Part shown: in pieces, positions 1 to 9,071 of the stretch
Numbering within the stretch: the first letter of the stretch is position 1
Layout of the letters: each line of letters begins with the position of its first letter
DNA from: Leadbettera azotonutricia ZAS-9
GTDB taxonomy: Bacteria > Spirochaetota > Spirochaetia > Treponematales > Breznakiellaceae
DNA length: 64,000 bases
Direction of reading: 5' to 3'
Assembly (NCBI RefSeq): GCF_000214355.1
Contig: NC_015577.1
Coordinates: 372,001 to 436,000 of the forward strand
The notes under the pieces: generated by a model
Told to the model about the DNA's origin: nothing
The model's database searches: none
What the model saw: only the letters and a program-made list of their open reading frames with translations
Program-made: the position numbers and the translations under genes

Positions 1-1449
1 GCCCTCTCCATTGAACAGATGGAAACAGCCCTAAAGGAATTGGGTTTTGCGGGGGCTGAAGAAACTGCCCTTGGCGCGGCCATTATCAAACGTCAATACG
101 ATGAAATGGTCAAGCGGGAGGACAAGAACATCGTTATTTCTACCTGCTGCCATTCGGTAAATCTTTTGGTGCAAAAATACTACCCTGAGGCACTGCCCTA
201 TATTGCGCCTCTTCTTTCGCCCATGCAGGCCCACAGTGTGGATCTTAAGCGCCGTTATCCTGGGGCAAAAACAATTTTTATCGGGCCCTGCATTTCCAAA
301 AAGGATGAAGCTGACCGTTATGGCGGTATTGTGGACTGTGTGCTTACTTTTGCCGAGTTATCCCAATGGTTTAAGCAGAAACGCATTGATATTGGCAAAT
401 GCGCTCCCAGGAACACAGAAAGCCCGGTTACGCACACCCTTACCCGGCTTTTCCCGGTAACAGGCGGCATACTGCGTACCATGGCGAAAGAAAACCCCCA
501 ATACACGTACCTTGCAATAGATGGTGTGACCAATATACAAAGAGCCCTTGAAGACATTATTAAAGGCAAATTGGACAAGTGCTTTATCGAAATGTCCGCC
601 TGTACCGGAAGCTGTATCGGCGGTCCTTCCATGCAGAATGTGGCTGCCACCAACGGGATTCAGCGCAATACCGCGCCTGTACGCGATTATATCGCCATTA
701 ATGCCTATGCAGGCAGCGAAGACGATCCGGTATTTGCATATGACACTAAAACGCTCTCGAAAAGCTTCCCTTCGCTTGCGGTACGAAAAGTGCATTTGGG
801 GCAAAACGCCATTGATGAAGTACTGCGGAAAATCGGTAAAACAAAGCCCGAGCACGAATTAAACTGCGGCTGCTGCGGGTACAATACCTGCCGCGACAAG
901 GCTCTTGCGGTGCTCGAAGGGAAAGCAAACCTTACCATGTGCCTGCCCTACCTCATCGAGAAGGCAAACTCATTTTCCGACGATATCATTAAAAATACGC
1001 CCAATGCCATAATAGTACTGAACGAAAGTTTTGAAGTGCAGCAGATAAATAACGCTGCCTGCAAAATGCTCCACATCAACGAGCATGATATACTTGGCGA
1101 TCAGGTTGTTCGCCTCCTTGATCCTATCCCGTTCATCGAAGTGAAAGACGAAGAAGAAAACCGCTACAACCAGCGCACCTATCTTGCCGATTATAAAAAG
1201 CATGTGGAGCAGACCATAATTTATGATAAAAGCTACCATATTATCATCTGTATTATGAGGGATATTACCGAGGCAGCGGATAAAAAAGAAGAAAAAACCA
1301 GGTTCAATCAGGAGACTATCGCCATTGCCGATAAAGTGATAGAAAAACAAATGCGCACAGTCCAGGAAATCGCATCCCTGTTGGGCGAAACTACAGCGGA
1401 AACAAAAATAGCCCTGACCAAGCTGAAAGAAGGCTTGTCAGGTGAATGA
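1..1449 (+). CDS. sensory [FeFe] hydrogenase with FeS and PAS domains (5' partial)
   Basis: The reading frame is open to base 1, so the N-terminus lies outside the window. Numbering from the first visible Met (base 19), H-cluster loops are seen: STCCHS (41-46) in place of the usual TSCCP, GPCISKKDE (89-97), and EMSACTGSCIGG (191-202). A small Fe-S domain follows (Cys 283, 285, 286, 291, 308), then a PAS-like domain (about 320-415) and a helical tail. This is the layout of sensory (HydS-like) hydrogenases thought to report H2 or redox state rather than turn over H2 in bulk; that role is known for the family and inferred here. The Gly before PC in loop 2, instead of Met, also fits the sensory groups. 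The stop overlaps the start of the next hydrogenase gene (ATGA), so the two are probably translationally coupled. Confidence 0.88.
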   Translation, partial: ALSIEQMETALKELGFAGAEETALGAAIIKRQYDEMVKREDKNIVISTCCHSVNLLVQKYYPEALPYIAPLLSPMQAHSVDLKRRYPGAKTIFIGPCISKKDEADRYGGIVDCVLTFAELSQWFKQKRIDIGKCAPRNTESPVTHTLTRLFPVTGGILRTMAKENPQYTYLAIDGVTNIQRALEDIIKGKLDKCFIEMSACTGSCIGGPSMQNVAATNGIQRNTAPVRDYIAINAYAGSEDDPVFAYDTKTLSKSFPSLAVRKVHLGQNAIDEVLRKIGKTKPEHELNCGCCGYNTCRDKALAVLEGKANLTMCLPYLIEKANSFSDDIIKNTPNAIIVLNESFEVQQINNAACKMLHINEHDILGDQVVRLLDPIPFIEVKDEEENRYNQRTYLADYKKHVEQTIIYDKSYHIIICIMRDITEAADKKEEKTRFNQETIAIADKVIEKQMRTVQEIASLLGETTAETKIALTKLKEGLSGE

Positions 1450-2975
1450 GGCAATGTATGGCACATTACAATAACAACGCCGTCCTCATAAAGCGTCAGC
1501 TTTTGGTTTCTATAATCAAATTGCTGCTTGAAGATAAACTGGAAGATGAGGTTGATCGTATTCCCTATGAGATGACCAAGGGAGCGGATTACGAATCCAT
1601 CCGCTGCTGCGTATACCACGACCGCAGCATTTTAAAAACCCGCATTTTGGCGCGGCTTGGTTTTTCCATCGAGGATTATATTGAAGACGGAAGCTCCCTT
1701 GTTCCCCAGGTCCGAAAGGCGCTAAAACGCAAAAAAATCGAAGGGCCTATACTCACGGTTTTGGATGAGGCCTGCAATGCCTGCATTAAAACCCAGTACC
1801 TCATAACTGACGCCTGCCAGGGTTGCCTGGCGAGGCCGTGTACTATGAACTGCCCCAAAAAGGCTATTTCTTTTAGCCGGAACAGGGCGGATATTGACAA
1901 GGCAAAGTGCATTAACTGCGGCATTTGCCTTCAAGCCTGTCCGTATCACGCGATTATCAAAATTCCGGTCCCTTGCGAAGAAGCATGCCCTGTGGACGCT
2001 ATTGCCAAAGATAATGACGGCAAAGAACGGATCGACTTTACCAAATGTGTTTTTTGCGGGAATTGCATACGCACTTGCCCCTTTGGCGCCATGATGGATA
2101 AATCGCAAATTGTGGACGTGATAAATGCAATGAAATCAGGGAAAAAACTATCCGCCATGATTGCCCCCGCAATAGCAGGGCAGTTCCGCGCTACCCTCGA
2201 AAAACTTGTAGGCGCCCTTAAGCAGGCAGGTTTTGACGAAGTCTACGAAGTTGCCCTGGGCGCTGATATAACAGCCCGGAAGGAGGCGGAAGAATTCGCC
2301 GAGCGTATGGAAAGGGACGAATCCTTTATGACCACCAGCTGCTGCCCTTCGTATATTGAAATGGTAAAAAAGCATCTCCCTGATCTTAAAAGCCACGTTT
2401 CGAACACCCGCACTCCCATGCACTACACTGCGGAAATCGCCAAAAAAGATCATCCCGATTATGGGCGGGTTTTTATCGGCCCTTGCCTTGCAAAACGCAA
2501 AGAGGGCATTGATGATCCCCTGATTGATTATGTTCTGACTGCCGAAGAAATCGGCGCTCTTTTTACTGCCATGGATATTAATGTTATGGAAGCAGAGGAT
2601 GGAATAGCTGCAGGGGGCAATGCGAGAAAGGAAGGCCGCAGTTTCCCCTGGTCCGGAGGGGTCGCGGAAGCGGTCAAGCTGAATCTGAAGGCTATTTCCC
2701 AATTTAAGTCAGTTCCTGCTTCCGGCAGGGGCAAGAACGATTCAAAGACAGTTTTGGTTGATGTAATGTCGTCTTTTGAGCCTGTCAGGATAGATGGTTT
2801 TACAAAAGAAGGCGTCCAAACCCTTAAAGACTGGTCGTTAGGGTATAATACAGGCACTATCCTTGAAGTAATGGCCTGCCCCGGAGGATGTATATCGGGC
2901 CCTATGGTTATCGCAAATCCGAAAATTGCATTGAACCAGGTGAAAAAACTTGCCGAAGAAGGCAGTCATGAATGA
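1446..2975 (+). CDS. [FeFe] hydrogenase with N-terminal ferredoxin clusters
   Basis: The 509-aa protein has an N-terminal region of about 105 residues, then a run of 4Fe-4S ferredoxin motifs (Cys 124/127/132/136, 155/158/161/165, 201/204/207/211, with extra Cys 177 and 181), then the H-cluster domain. The three catalytic loops are TSCCPSY (297-303), GPCLAKRKE (345-353) and EVMACPGGC (474-482). Loop 1 is canonical, unlike the upstream gene, so this subunit may be catalytically competent. Its neighbours (PAS hydrogenase, PP2C phosphatase, 2Fe-2S protein, Rex) match the phosphatase-linked sensory hydrogenase clusters of anaerobes. It starts on an ATGA overlap with the gene before it and ends 8 bp inside the phosphatase gene. 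A second Met at codon 5 is an alternative start. Confidence 0.92.
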   Translation: MRQCMAHYNNNAVLIKRQLLVSIIKLLLEDKLEDEVDRIPYEMTKGADYESIRCCVYHDRSILKTRILARLGFSIEDYIEDGSSLVPQVRKALKRKKIEGPILTVLDEACNACIKTQYLITDACQGCLARPCTMNCPKKAISFSRNRADIDKAKCINCGICLQACPYHAIIKIPVPCEEACPVDAIAKDNDGKERIDFTKCVFCGNCIRTCPFGAMMDKSQIVDVINAMKSGKKLSAMIAPAIAGQFRATLEKLVGALKQAGFDEVYEVALGADITARKEAEEFAERMERDESFMTTSCCPSYIEMVKKHLPDLKSHVSNTRTPMHYTAEIAKKDHPDYGRVFIGPCLAKRKEGIDDPLIDYVLTAEEIGALFTAMDINVMEAEDGIAAGGNARKEGRSFPWSGGVAEAVKLNLKAISQFKSVPASGRGKNDSKTVLVDVMSSFEPVRIDGFTKEGVQTLKDWSLGYNTGTILEVMACPGGCISGPMVIANPKIALNQVKKLAEEGSHE

Positions 2976-4203
2976 GCGAATTGACAATAGCTTAAACGAA
3001 CTCTGTACTGACGTAGGATTTGTCAATGTAAACAAACACGGCGAGCAACTCTGCGGCGATCATGTCGAAGTGATCCCCGATGACAAACTTACCGTCATGG
3101 TTCTGGCTGACGGGCTTGGAAGCGGAGTAAAGGCGAATATCCTTTCGACATTGACCTCAAAAATAATTTCCACCATGATAGCCAATTCGCTCCCCATAGA
3201 AGAATGCGTTAACACTATTGCTTCTACATTACCCCTTTGCAAAGAAAGGCAAATAGCTTATTCAACCTTTACCATAGTGAGGATAAGCAATAACATGGAA
3301 GCTGAAATTATCCAGTACGACAATCCCTGGGTAATTCTTTTGCGGAACGGCAAGAATTTTGATTATCCCAAAACTGCGGAATTTGTTGCAGATAAGGGAG
3401 AAGCAATTTTCAGCAAGGGAGTTATCAACAAAAAAGTTATTTATAAAACCAAAATCCGCCTCCAGGAAAATGATACATTTATTGCCATGAGCGATGGGGC
3501 TATACACGCCGGCATTGGTAAAAGCCTCAATTTCGGCTGGCAGCGGGATGACATCATTAAATACATGGAAGAAATTTACCAGAGCGATTATTCTGCAAAA
3601 ACTACCAGTTCTTTGCTTTTAAGCAAGTGTGTTGAGCTTTATGGCGGCGAACCCGGGGATGATACTACAATAAGCACCGTAAAGATACGCCGCCGCAGGC
3701 CCATCAATTTGTTGATCGGCCCTCCCGCGAATCCCCAGGATGTTATGAAAATGATGGCCCTCTTTTTTGCCAAAGAAGGGAAGCACATTGTCTGCGGCGG
3801 CACTACTTCAACTCTGGCAGCGGAATTCCTGCGCAAGTCTTTGAATACCGGCCTTCCCAATTATGTTGATCCTGACATTCCGCCTACTGCCGCCATTGAC
3901 GGGGTTGATCTTGTAACCGAAGGTGTCATCACCATGAGCCGGGTGCTCGAATATGCCAGGGACTATCTAAAAGACAATGATGATTATTTTCACTGGAAAA
4001 CAAGCGAAGACGGAGCATCCCAAATCGCGCAATTGCTGTTTGAAGAAGCCACGGATATTAATTTTTATGTAGGCCGGGCAATGAATGCTGCCCATCAGAA
4101 TCCGGATTTGCCTATAGGCTTTAGCATCAAAATGCATATAATTGATGAACTCTCAACTTGTTTAAAAGCAATGGGAAAACAGATTAAGGTTAGTTACTTT
4201 TAA
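2968..4203 (+). CDS. SpoIIE/PP2C-type serine phosphatase of the hydrogenase operon
   Basis: The N-terminal half carries PP2C/SpoIIE metal-binding motifs: ADGLGSG near residue 45, MSDGAIHAG near 175 and PGDDTT near 230. The C-terminal part (about 245-411) contains a GPPANPQDV segment and is not a domain I can name. I chose the ATG at 2968 because GAAGAAGG precedes it; an upstream in-frame ATG at 2950 would lengthen the overlap. The gene overlaps the end of the hydrogenase by 8 bp. In comparable operons such phosphatases are thought to relay the hydrogenase-sensed state by dephosphorylating a protein partner. That role is inferred, and no cognate kinase or anti-sigma factor is visible here. Confidence 0.85.
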   Translation: MNERIDNSLNELCTDVGFVNVNKHGEQLCGDHVEVIPDDKLTVMVLADGLGSGVKANILSTLTSKIISTMIANSLPIEECVNTIASTLPLCKERQIAYSTFTIVRISNNMEAEIIQYDNPWVILLRNGKNFDYPKTAEFVADKGEAIFSKGVINKKVIYKTKIRLQENDTFIAMSDGAIHAGIGKSLNFGWQRDDIIKYMEEIYQSDYSAKTTSSLLLSKCVELYGGEPGDDTTISTVKIRRRRPINLLIGPPANPQDVMKMMALFFAKEGKHIVCGGTTSTLAAEFLRKSLNTGLPNYVDPDIPPTAAIDGVDLVTEGVITMSRVLEYARDYLKDNDDYFHWKTSEDGASQIAQLLFEEATDINFYVGRAMNAAHQNPDLPIGFSIKMHIIDELSTCLKAMGKQIKVSYF

Positions 4204-4211
4204 AGGAAACG

Positions 4212-4460
4212 ATGATGGTAGAATTATGTGTATGTATAGGCAGCTCCTGCCATATCAAGGGTTCTTTTGGGGTGATACAGGCTTTTAAGCAGCATATTGA
4301 AGAAAAAAGCCTCCAGGACAAAATCAACTTTAAATCAAGTTTCTGCATGAAACAGTGCAGCAATGCGGGAGTGGCGGTATCAGTGGACAATGTTATCCAT
4401 CAGGTAAGCCCGGACAAAGCAGGGGAATTTTTTACCGCACAGGTAATGCCAAAGGTCTAG
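4212..4460 (+). CDS. thioredoxin-like [2Fe-2S] ferredoxin
   Basis: This 82-aa protein has the cysteine spacing of the NuoE/thioredoxin-like ferredoxin fold: CVCIGSSC at 6-13 and FCMKQC at 44-49. It begins 8 bp after the phosphatase stop with an AAGGAAACG ribosome-binding region. Stand-alone proteins of this family pass electrons to or from [FeFe] hydrogenases. Its position between the phosphatase and rex suggests it is the electron carrier of the sensing complex (inference). Its stop codon abuts the GTG start of rex. Confidence 0.85.
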   Translation: MMVELCVCIGSSCHIKGSFGVIQAFKQHIEEKSLQDKINFKSSFCMKQCSNAGVAVSVDNVIHQVSPDKAGEFFTAQVMPKV

Positions 4461-4462
4461 TG

Positions 4463-5083
4463 GTGAAACCGAGAGTACCCGCTGCCCCATCGGTACGAAG
4501 GCTGCCGTCTTATCTTCATGTTATTAACAACCTTCCCGTGGAAGGGGAATACATTTCAGGTACGTTTATAGCGGAAGAGCTTAATCTTGACTCCATCCAG
4601 GTGCGCAAGGATCTAGCCATCACCGGGGTCACAGGCAAGCCAAAAAAGGGCTACCGTATCGAGGCTTTGCGGGACGCAATAGAAAATTTCTTGGGCTGGG
4701 ACAAGGGTTTCGATGCGGTGCTGGTAGGAGTCGGTAACCTTGGTTCGGCATTGATGGGGTACAGCGAACTTGTCCGTCACGGCCTTCACATTATTGCGGC
4801 TTTTGACAATAATCCCAGGATGGTAGGGAAGAGGGTGCATGGCATACCCATACTCAACACCAAAACCATGGATATCCAGCTTCGAACCCTCGGTGCCAAA
4901 ATAGCTATCCTCTCTGTTCCTGCGGAAGCGGCCCAGGAAACAGCCGATGTTCTGATTCGGGCGGGCATCACGGGGCTTTGGAATTTTACAAACGTTAAGC
5001 TCAAAACGCCCGAGGGTATTATTGTTCAAAAAGAAGATATATCATCAGGGTATGCAATGCTTTGCGTTCGCATGAAGGAGTAA
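4463..5083 (+). CDS. rex: redox-sensing transcriptional repressor Rex
   Basis: With a GTG start at 4463 (another GTG at 4460 overlaps the preceding stop) the protein is about 206 aa, the normal Rex length. It has an N-terminal winged helix (YISGTFIAEELNLDSIQVRK) and a C-terminal Rossmann fold with GVGNLGSALMGY followed by FDNNPRMVGK. Rex senses the NADH/NAD+ ratio and represses fermentation and hydrogen-metabolism genes when NAD+ is high. Placement directly after the hydrogenase-sensor genes makes it likely that H2 sensing and NADH sensing feed the same regulon (inference). The operon promoter, where a Rex operator would be expected, lies outside the window. Confidence 0.95.
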   Translation: MKPRVPAAPSVRRLPSYLHVINNLPVEGEYISGTFIAEELNLDSIQVRKDLAITGVTGKPKKGYRIEALRDAIENFLGWDKGFDAVLVGVGNLGSALMGYSELVRHGLHIIAAFDNNPRMVGKRVHGIPILNTKTMDIQLRTLGAKIAILSVPAEAAQETADVLIRAGITGLWNFTNVKLKTPEGIIVQKEDISSGYAMLCVRMKE

Positions 5084-5086
5084 ATC

Positions 5087-6619
5087 ATGAACAGTATTCA
5101 GCTTAGTCAAACGAATCTTTCCAAATTGAATAAGGCTATCCATACACCTTCGTATGACCGGAATCAACGCTCGCCCGCAATAGTCCACCTTGGGCTGGGG
5201 CACTTTCACCGGGCCCACATGGCTTTCTTCCTGGATGCCCTGCTTAAAACAGGCATAACCAGGGCGGGCATTTTTGAGGTGAACCTTGTCCCGGACCGCC
5301 TTCCCATAGGGAAGATACTTAAGGAACAGGATTATCTCTATACCCTGCTCACGAAAAGCGGAGCCGGAAATCACAGCGAAGCTCCCAGCGGGAAGGAAGA
5401 CGCTATAGTAATCGGCTCAATCTTGAGTTATGCCAATGCCTCGGATAGCCTTGCCGAAAAAAACAGGCTCATCGAAAAGGTTGCCTCCGGGGAAACAGCC
5501 CTTGTCAGCCTTACCATCACTGAGAAGGGCTATTGCTTTATCCCTGCCGATTTTACCCTTGACCTTAACCACCCTGCAATCAAGCACGATCTTGAACACC
5601 CCGAAGATCCCCAGTCTGCGGTCGGCTTCCTCGCTGCAGTCCTGAGCAAGCGTTCTGCCTCAAATAGGCAGCCCCTTACGATCATGTCCTGCGATAATTT
5701 CCCCTCAAACGGGGAAACCCTTAGCCGTCTTATCCGCACTTTTTGCGAGAAGGTGTATCCTTCCTGCATCTCCTGGATAGAAGAAAATGTCGCCTTCCCC
5801 TGTTCCATGGTTGACCGCATTACCCCCAATACCACCCCGGCCCACTCCAAAGAGCTGGAAGAAAAATTCGGCATCATTGACAATTGGCCTGTCTGCTCCG
5901 AAGATTTTATCCAATGGGTTTTGGAAGATAATTTTCTTCTGCCCCCCGGATCGGCCTTTAATCCAAAAGATTTTGCCAAGGTTGGCGTACAGCTCGTAAA
6001 GGATGTAGAGCCTTACGAACACATGAAGCAGCGCATCCTCAACGGAAGCCATTCAGCCCTTGCCTATACTTCCTATTTAATGGGCATCAGGAAAGTCGAC
6101 GAAGCCATGGCTGACCCTCAAATTTTCAAATTTGTGCGCAGCCTATATATGGAAGAAGCCGGGGCAGCCCTTCCGCCCATAGAAGGCGTGGATCTTAAAG
6201 CGTATAAAGACACAACGGCAAACCGTTTTTGCAACCCCAATATCTCCGATACTATCCTTCGCCTTTGCGAAGACGGCTCTACCAAGATTCCCAATTTCAT
6301 ACTCAGGCCGTTAAAGGACGCCTTGCAGCAGAATCTCGGATATCACGCCTTTGTCTTTGCCCTCGCAGGCTGGGCTCGTTTCCTTACAGGTTCTGATGAA
6401 CAGGGGCAGCCCATACCGATTAATGACCCCAACGCTGATGCGCTTAAGGCTGTTGCGGCACAGGCGCGGGAAAATCCTGCGGCGTTTTTGCGAAGCATTG
6501 GCGTTGCGGATATTTCTGATGATGCTTTTGGCAAATTAACTGCCCTGTTTAAGGACTACCTTGAAAAATTCTATAGCAAGGGTGCAAGGGAAAGTTTGGG
6601 GGAATTTCTTAAACAGTAA
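5087..6619 (+). CDS. mannitol dehydrogenase family oxidoreductase
   Basis: The 510-aa protein belongs to the polyol-specific long-chain dehydrogenases. The N-terminal nucleotide-binding motif is HLGLGHFHRAH, and the catalytic region MKQRILNGSHSALAY holds the family Lys, Asn and His. The family reversibly oxidises mannitol to fructose, or reduces fructuronate or tagaturonate, with NAD(P)(H). The exact substrate cannot be read from sequence; mannitol 2-dehydrogenase or fructuronate reductase are the main options. It starts 3 bp after rex with AAGGAG, so it is probably cotranscribed, tying an NAD(H)-linked sugar reaction to the redox operon. Confidence 0.87.
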   Translation: MNSIQLSQTNLSKLNKAIHTPSYDRNQRSPAIVHLGLGHFHRAHMAFFLDALLKTGITRAGIFEVNLVPDRLPIGKILKEQDYLYTLLTKSGAGNHSEAPSGKEDAIVIGSILSYANASDSLAEKNRLIEKVASGETALVSLTITEKGYCFIPADFTLDLNHPAIKHDLEHPEDPQSAVGFLAAVLSKRSASNRQPLTIMSCDNFPSNGETLSRLIRTFCEKVYPSCISWIEENVAFPCSMVDRITPNTTPAHSKELEEKFGIIDNWPVCSEDFIQWVLEDNFLLPPGSAFNPKDFAKVGVQLVKDVEPYEHMKQRILNGSHSALAYTSYLMGIRKVDEAMADPQIFKFVRSLYMEEAGAALPPIEGVDLKAYKDTTANRFCNPNISDTILRLCEDGSTKIPNFILRPLKDALQQNLGYHAFVFALAGWARFLTGSDEQGQPIPINDPNADALKAVAAQARENPAAFLRSIGVADISDDAFGKLTALFKDYLEKFYSKGARESLGEFLKQ

Positions 6620-6635
6620 ACCGTGGTTTTTTTGT

Positions 6636-6839
6636 TCAGAAGGTTTCAAAATAACAGGCAAATTCCCGGGAATCCTGCCTTTCCCTGCCCCAGACGAGAA
6701 ATTCAGAACTTATAACTGAGTTGTAGAGAACGCTGGCGTTGCTCCATTCGCCAAACCTTTTCTCAAAACGCTGTATAACCTCGCTTTTGGGCAGGCCGTT
6801 TTTAATCAGCTTCTTGATATAATCGAGTTTCCTATCCAT
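6636..6839 (-). CDS. small hypothetical protein (67 aa)
   Basis: A 67-aa ORF runs opposite to the operon just downstream of the mannitol-dehydrogenase gene. An AAGGGGATGAG ribosome-binding region lies before its ATG. The product is charged, predicted helical and without membrane segments or a domain I recognise; it contains IKNGLPKSEVIQRFEKRFG, which could be a small helix-turn-helix-like unit. Function is unknown. Confidence 0.5.
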   Translation of the reverse strand: MDRKLDYIKKLIKNGLPKSEVIQRFEKRFGEWSNASVLYNSVISSEFLVWGRERQDSREFACYFETF

Positions 6840-7064
6840 TTCTCATCCCCTTAAAATAGAAAGCATATCGCAGGAATTTGGAAAAACCAATGTTTTTGTG
6901 GACTTTTAAGCCAAATTTTGAAGGAAGCAAATGACAGAATATGGGAAAACGTCATTCTGCATCCATTAATATCAGAATTACCCTTTCGTTAAAAAACACG
7001 GATTTCCCGTAATTCTTAAAATATTTCCCCTCCTCACTTGTCTGCATAAGTAGAGGAGATATAT

Positions 7065-7457
7065 ATGAACAAAAAATTTGCTAAACATGGTTTTGTGGGT
7101 ATTTTGATTTTCCTGGCCGCCATTGCTGTTTTCAGCATAGCCGCCATGCTCTTGTGGAACTGGCTCGTGCCGCCAATTTTCGGCCTCCCTGCGATCAGTT
7201 ACCTCCAGGCCCTGGGGCTTATGGTCCTGGTACGTATTCTGCTCTCGGGCCTTCCCTTTAACGGGATAAGGGCAATGAGGGGCGCGGCTCTTTGGGGCAA
7301 GAATAACCCCATCAGGGAAAAGTGGATGAATATGACCGAAGAGGAACGCAATGAGTTTGTGATGAGGGAAAGGGGTTTTCATAATCATTTCCATGGCCAC
7401 GCAAGGGGCGAAGGTCATGCAAAGGGCGATGACACTAAAGGAAAAGAAAATGACTAA
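7065..7457 (+). CDS. hypothetical membrane protein, first gene of an ABC operon
   Basis: This 130-aa protein has two hydrophobic segments (about 8-38 and 50-70) and a His-rich hydrophilic C-terminus (HNHFHGHARGEGHAKG). The His-rich tail could bind metal, but that is speculation. GTAGAGGAGATATAT supplies a good ribosome-binding site. The gene overlaps the ATP-binding subunit by 8 bp, so it is likely translated with the exporter and may be an accessory subunit. The roughly 225 bp upstream are AT-rich and should hold the operon promoter; no specific operator is evident. Confidence 0.75.
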   Translation: MNKKFAKHGFVGILIFLAAIAVFSIAAMLLWNWLVPPIFGLPAISYLQALGLMVLVRILLSGLPFNGIRAMRGAALWGKNNPIREKWMNMTEEERNEFVMRERGFHNHFHGHARGEGHAKGDDTKGKEND

Positions 7458-8223
7458 CTCAGCCATTGAAGTCAGGAATCTGACCAAAAGGTACAAGAAT
7501 TCCGGAATCCCTGCTGTTGATGATGTCAGCTTTTCGGTGGACGAAGGGGAATTTTTCGCCTTCCTCGGGCCCAACGGGGCGGGTAAAACCACTACCATTT
7601 CTATACTGACCACCACCCTGGGCAAGACTTCGGGCAGCGTTTCCATAGGGGGCTATGATCTTGAAAAAAGCCCCCAGGAAGTCAGGGCCAACATCGGCAT
7701 TATTTTCCAAAAGCCCAGCCTCGACCTGGATCTCTCGGCGGAAGAAAATATCAGGCTCCACGCCTGCATGTACGGCATGTATATGTACAAACCCTTCTTC
7801 AAGTGGATGCCGAAGGCTTATAAGGACAAGGTGATGGACCTGGCTGATATCATGGGCATCAAGGACAAACTCTGGAAGCCCCTCAGGACTTTTTCCGGCG
7901 GCATGCAGCGCAAAATTGAAATCGTCCGCAGCCTGATCCATCAGCCCCAGGTGCTTTTCCTTGACGAGCCTTCCCAGGGCCTCGACCCTGTAAGCCGCCG
8001 CTCCCTCTGGGATTACATCAACCAGACGCGGAAGCAGTACGGTACCACGGTTTTTCTCACCACCCACTATATTGACGAGGCGGAAAACGTAGATACTGTG
8101 TGCATGATCAACAAGGGGAAGATCATCTTCTCGGGTTCGCCCATGAATCTCAAATCCAGCCTTCGCGAGGCTTCGCTGGAAGACGCCTACATCAATTTGC
8201 TCACTACAGGAGATGCAGCATGA
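7450..8223 (+). CDS. ABC-2 type exporter, ATP-binding protein
   Basis: A standard ABC ATPase of 257 aa: Walker A GPNGAGKTT (40-48), signature FSGGMQRK (148-155), Walker B VLFLDEP (168-174) and an H-loop TTHYIDEAE. The start at 7450 is preferred over upstream in-frame Mets because AAAGGAAAAG precedes it and similarity to ABC proteins begins there. It pairs with the permease that starts on its stop codon. The DrrA/CcmA-like type fits export of drugs or lipids, but the substrate is unknown. Confidence 0.9.
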   Translation: MTNSAIEVRNLTKRYKNSGIPAVDDVSFSVDEGEFFAFLGPNGAGKTTTISILTTTLGKTSGSVSIGGYDLEKSPQEVRANIGIIFQKPSLDLDLSAEENIRLHACMYGMYMYKPFFKWMPKAYKDKVMDLADIMGIKDKLWKPLRTFSGGMQRKIEIVRSLIHQPQVLFLDEPSQGLDPVSRRSLWDYINQTRKQYGTTVFLTTHYIDEAENVDTVCMINKGKIIFSGSPMNLKSSLREASLEDAYINLLTTGDAA

Positions 8224-9047
8224 ATGCCGTCGCATTAAATCCGATTCCCATGACTATGCCCAAGGTATTGCGGGAATTAAACGCCATAATTACCATCGTA
8301 TGCCGGGATGTTTTTCTGGCAGTCAAATCGCCGCCTAAAATATTCATGGCGATCCTTATGCCGGTTATGATGCTCGGCATGTTCGGTAGCCAGCTCTCCC
8401 AAAACATGGGTATCAACATGGGCTTCAATTTCAATCAGTTTATGCTGGTCGGCATGTTGGTTAACGGCCTTTTTATGATAACCATGATGGGCATTACTTC
8501 CCTTGTGGAAGACAGGGAAACTGATTTTACCCAGGAAATCCTGGTCGCCCCTGTGTCCAGGTATTCCATAATTTTTGGAAAGATTATCGGCGCTTCTGTA
8601 ATGAGCTATATCCAGTTTTTTGCGACACTCATTGTGGGCCTTTGCATCGGCGCAACCCTCAGCACAAAGGAACTGCTCATGCTGTTCGCTGTCTCGCCCC
8701 TTATGTGCCTTGCCGCCGGTTCTCTCGCAGTGGTGTGCATTGGTTTTATCCATAAAAGCACTACTGCTAATTTTGTGGTAATGATGTTGTCCATGGCGCA
8801 GATGTTCCTCTCGGGCGCGATGATTCCGATCAATAATTCAAAGGGCCTCATGGCTGTTTTAAGCCGCCTCCTGCCCATGACCTACTGTATTGACTTTGCC
8901 CGGGGAATGTTCTACCAAAATACAGGGGAAACCGTGAATGTTACGCTTTATCCGCCCGCAGTCAACCTTATTATCATCGCTTCATTTACAGCTGTGTTTT
9001 TTATAAGCGGTACTATTGCCTTTGTTCATGCAGAGACGAACAAATAA
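8220..9047 (+). CDS. ABC-2 type transporter permease
   Basis: A 275-aa integral membrane protein with about six hydrophobic segments and the ABC-2 layout: VEDRETDFTQEILVAPVS marks the cytoplasmic loop, and SGAMIPINNS precedes the last helices. It starts at the ATG that overlaps the ATPase stop (ATGA), behind AGGAG. It forms the membrane channel for the preceding ATPase; the exported substrate is unknown. Confidence 0.88.
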   Translation: MNAVALNPIPMTMPKVLRELNAIITIVCRDVFLAVKSPPKIFMAILMPVMMLGMFGSQLSQNMGINMGFNFNQFMLVGMLVNGLFMITMMGITSLVEDRETDFTQEILVAPVSRYSIIFGKIIGASVMSYIQFFATLIVGLCIGATLSTKELLMLFAVSPLMCLAAGSLAVVCIGFIHKSTTANFVVMMLSMAQMFLSGAMIPINNSKGLMAVLSRLLPMTYCIDFARGMFYQNTGETVNVTLYPPAVNLIIIASFTAVFFISGTIAFVHAETNK

Positions 9048-9071
9048 TTAAAAGGAGATATTAATTATAGC

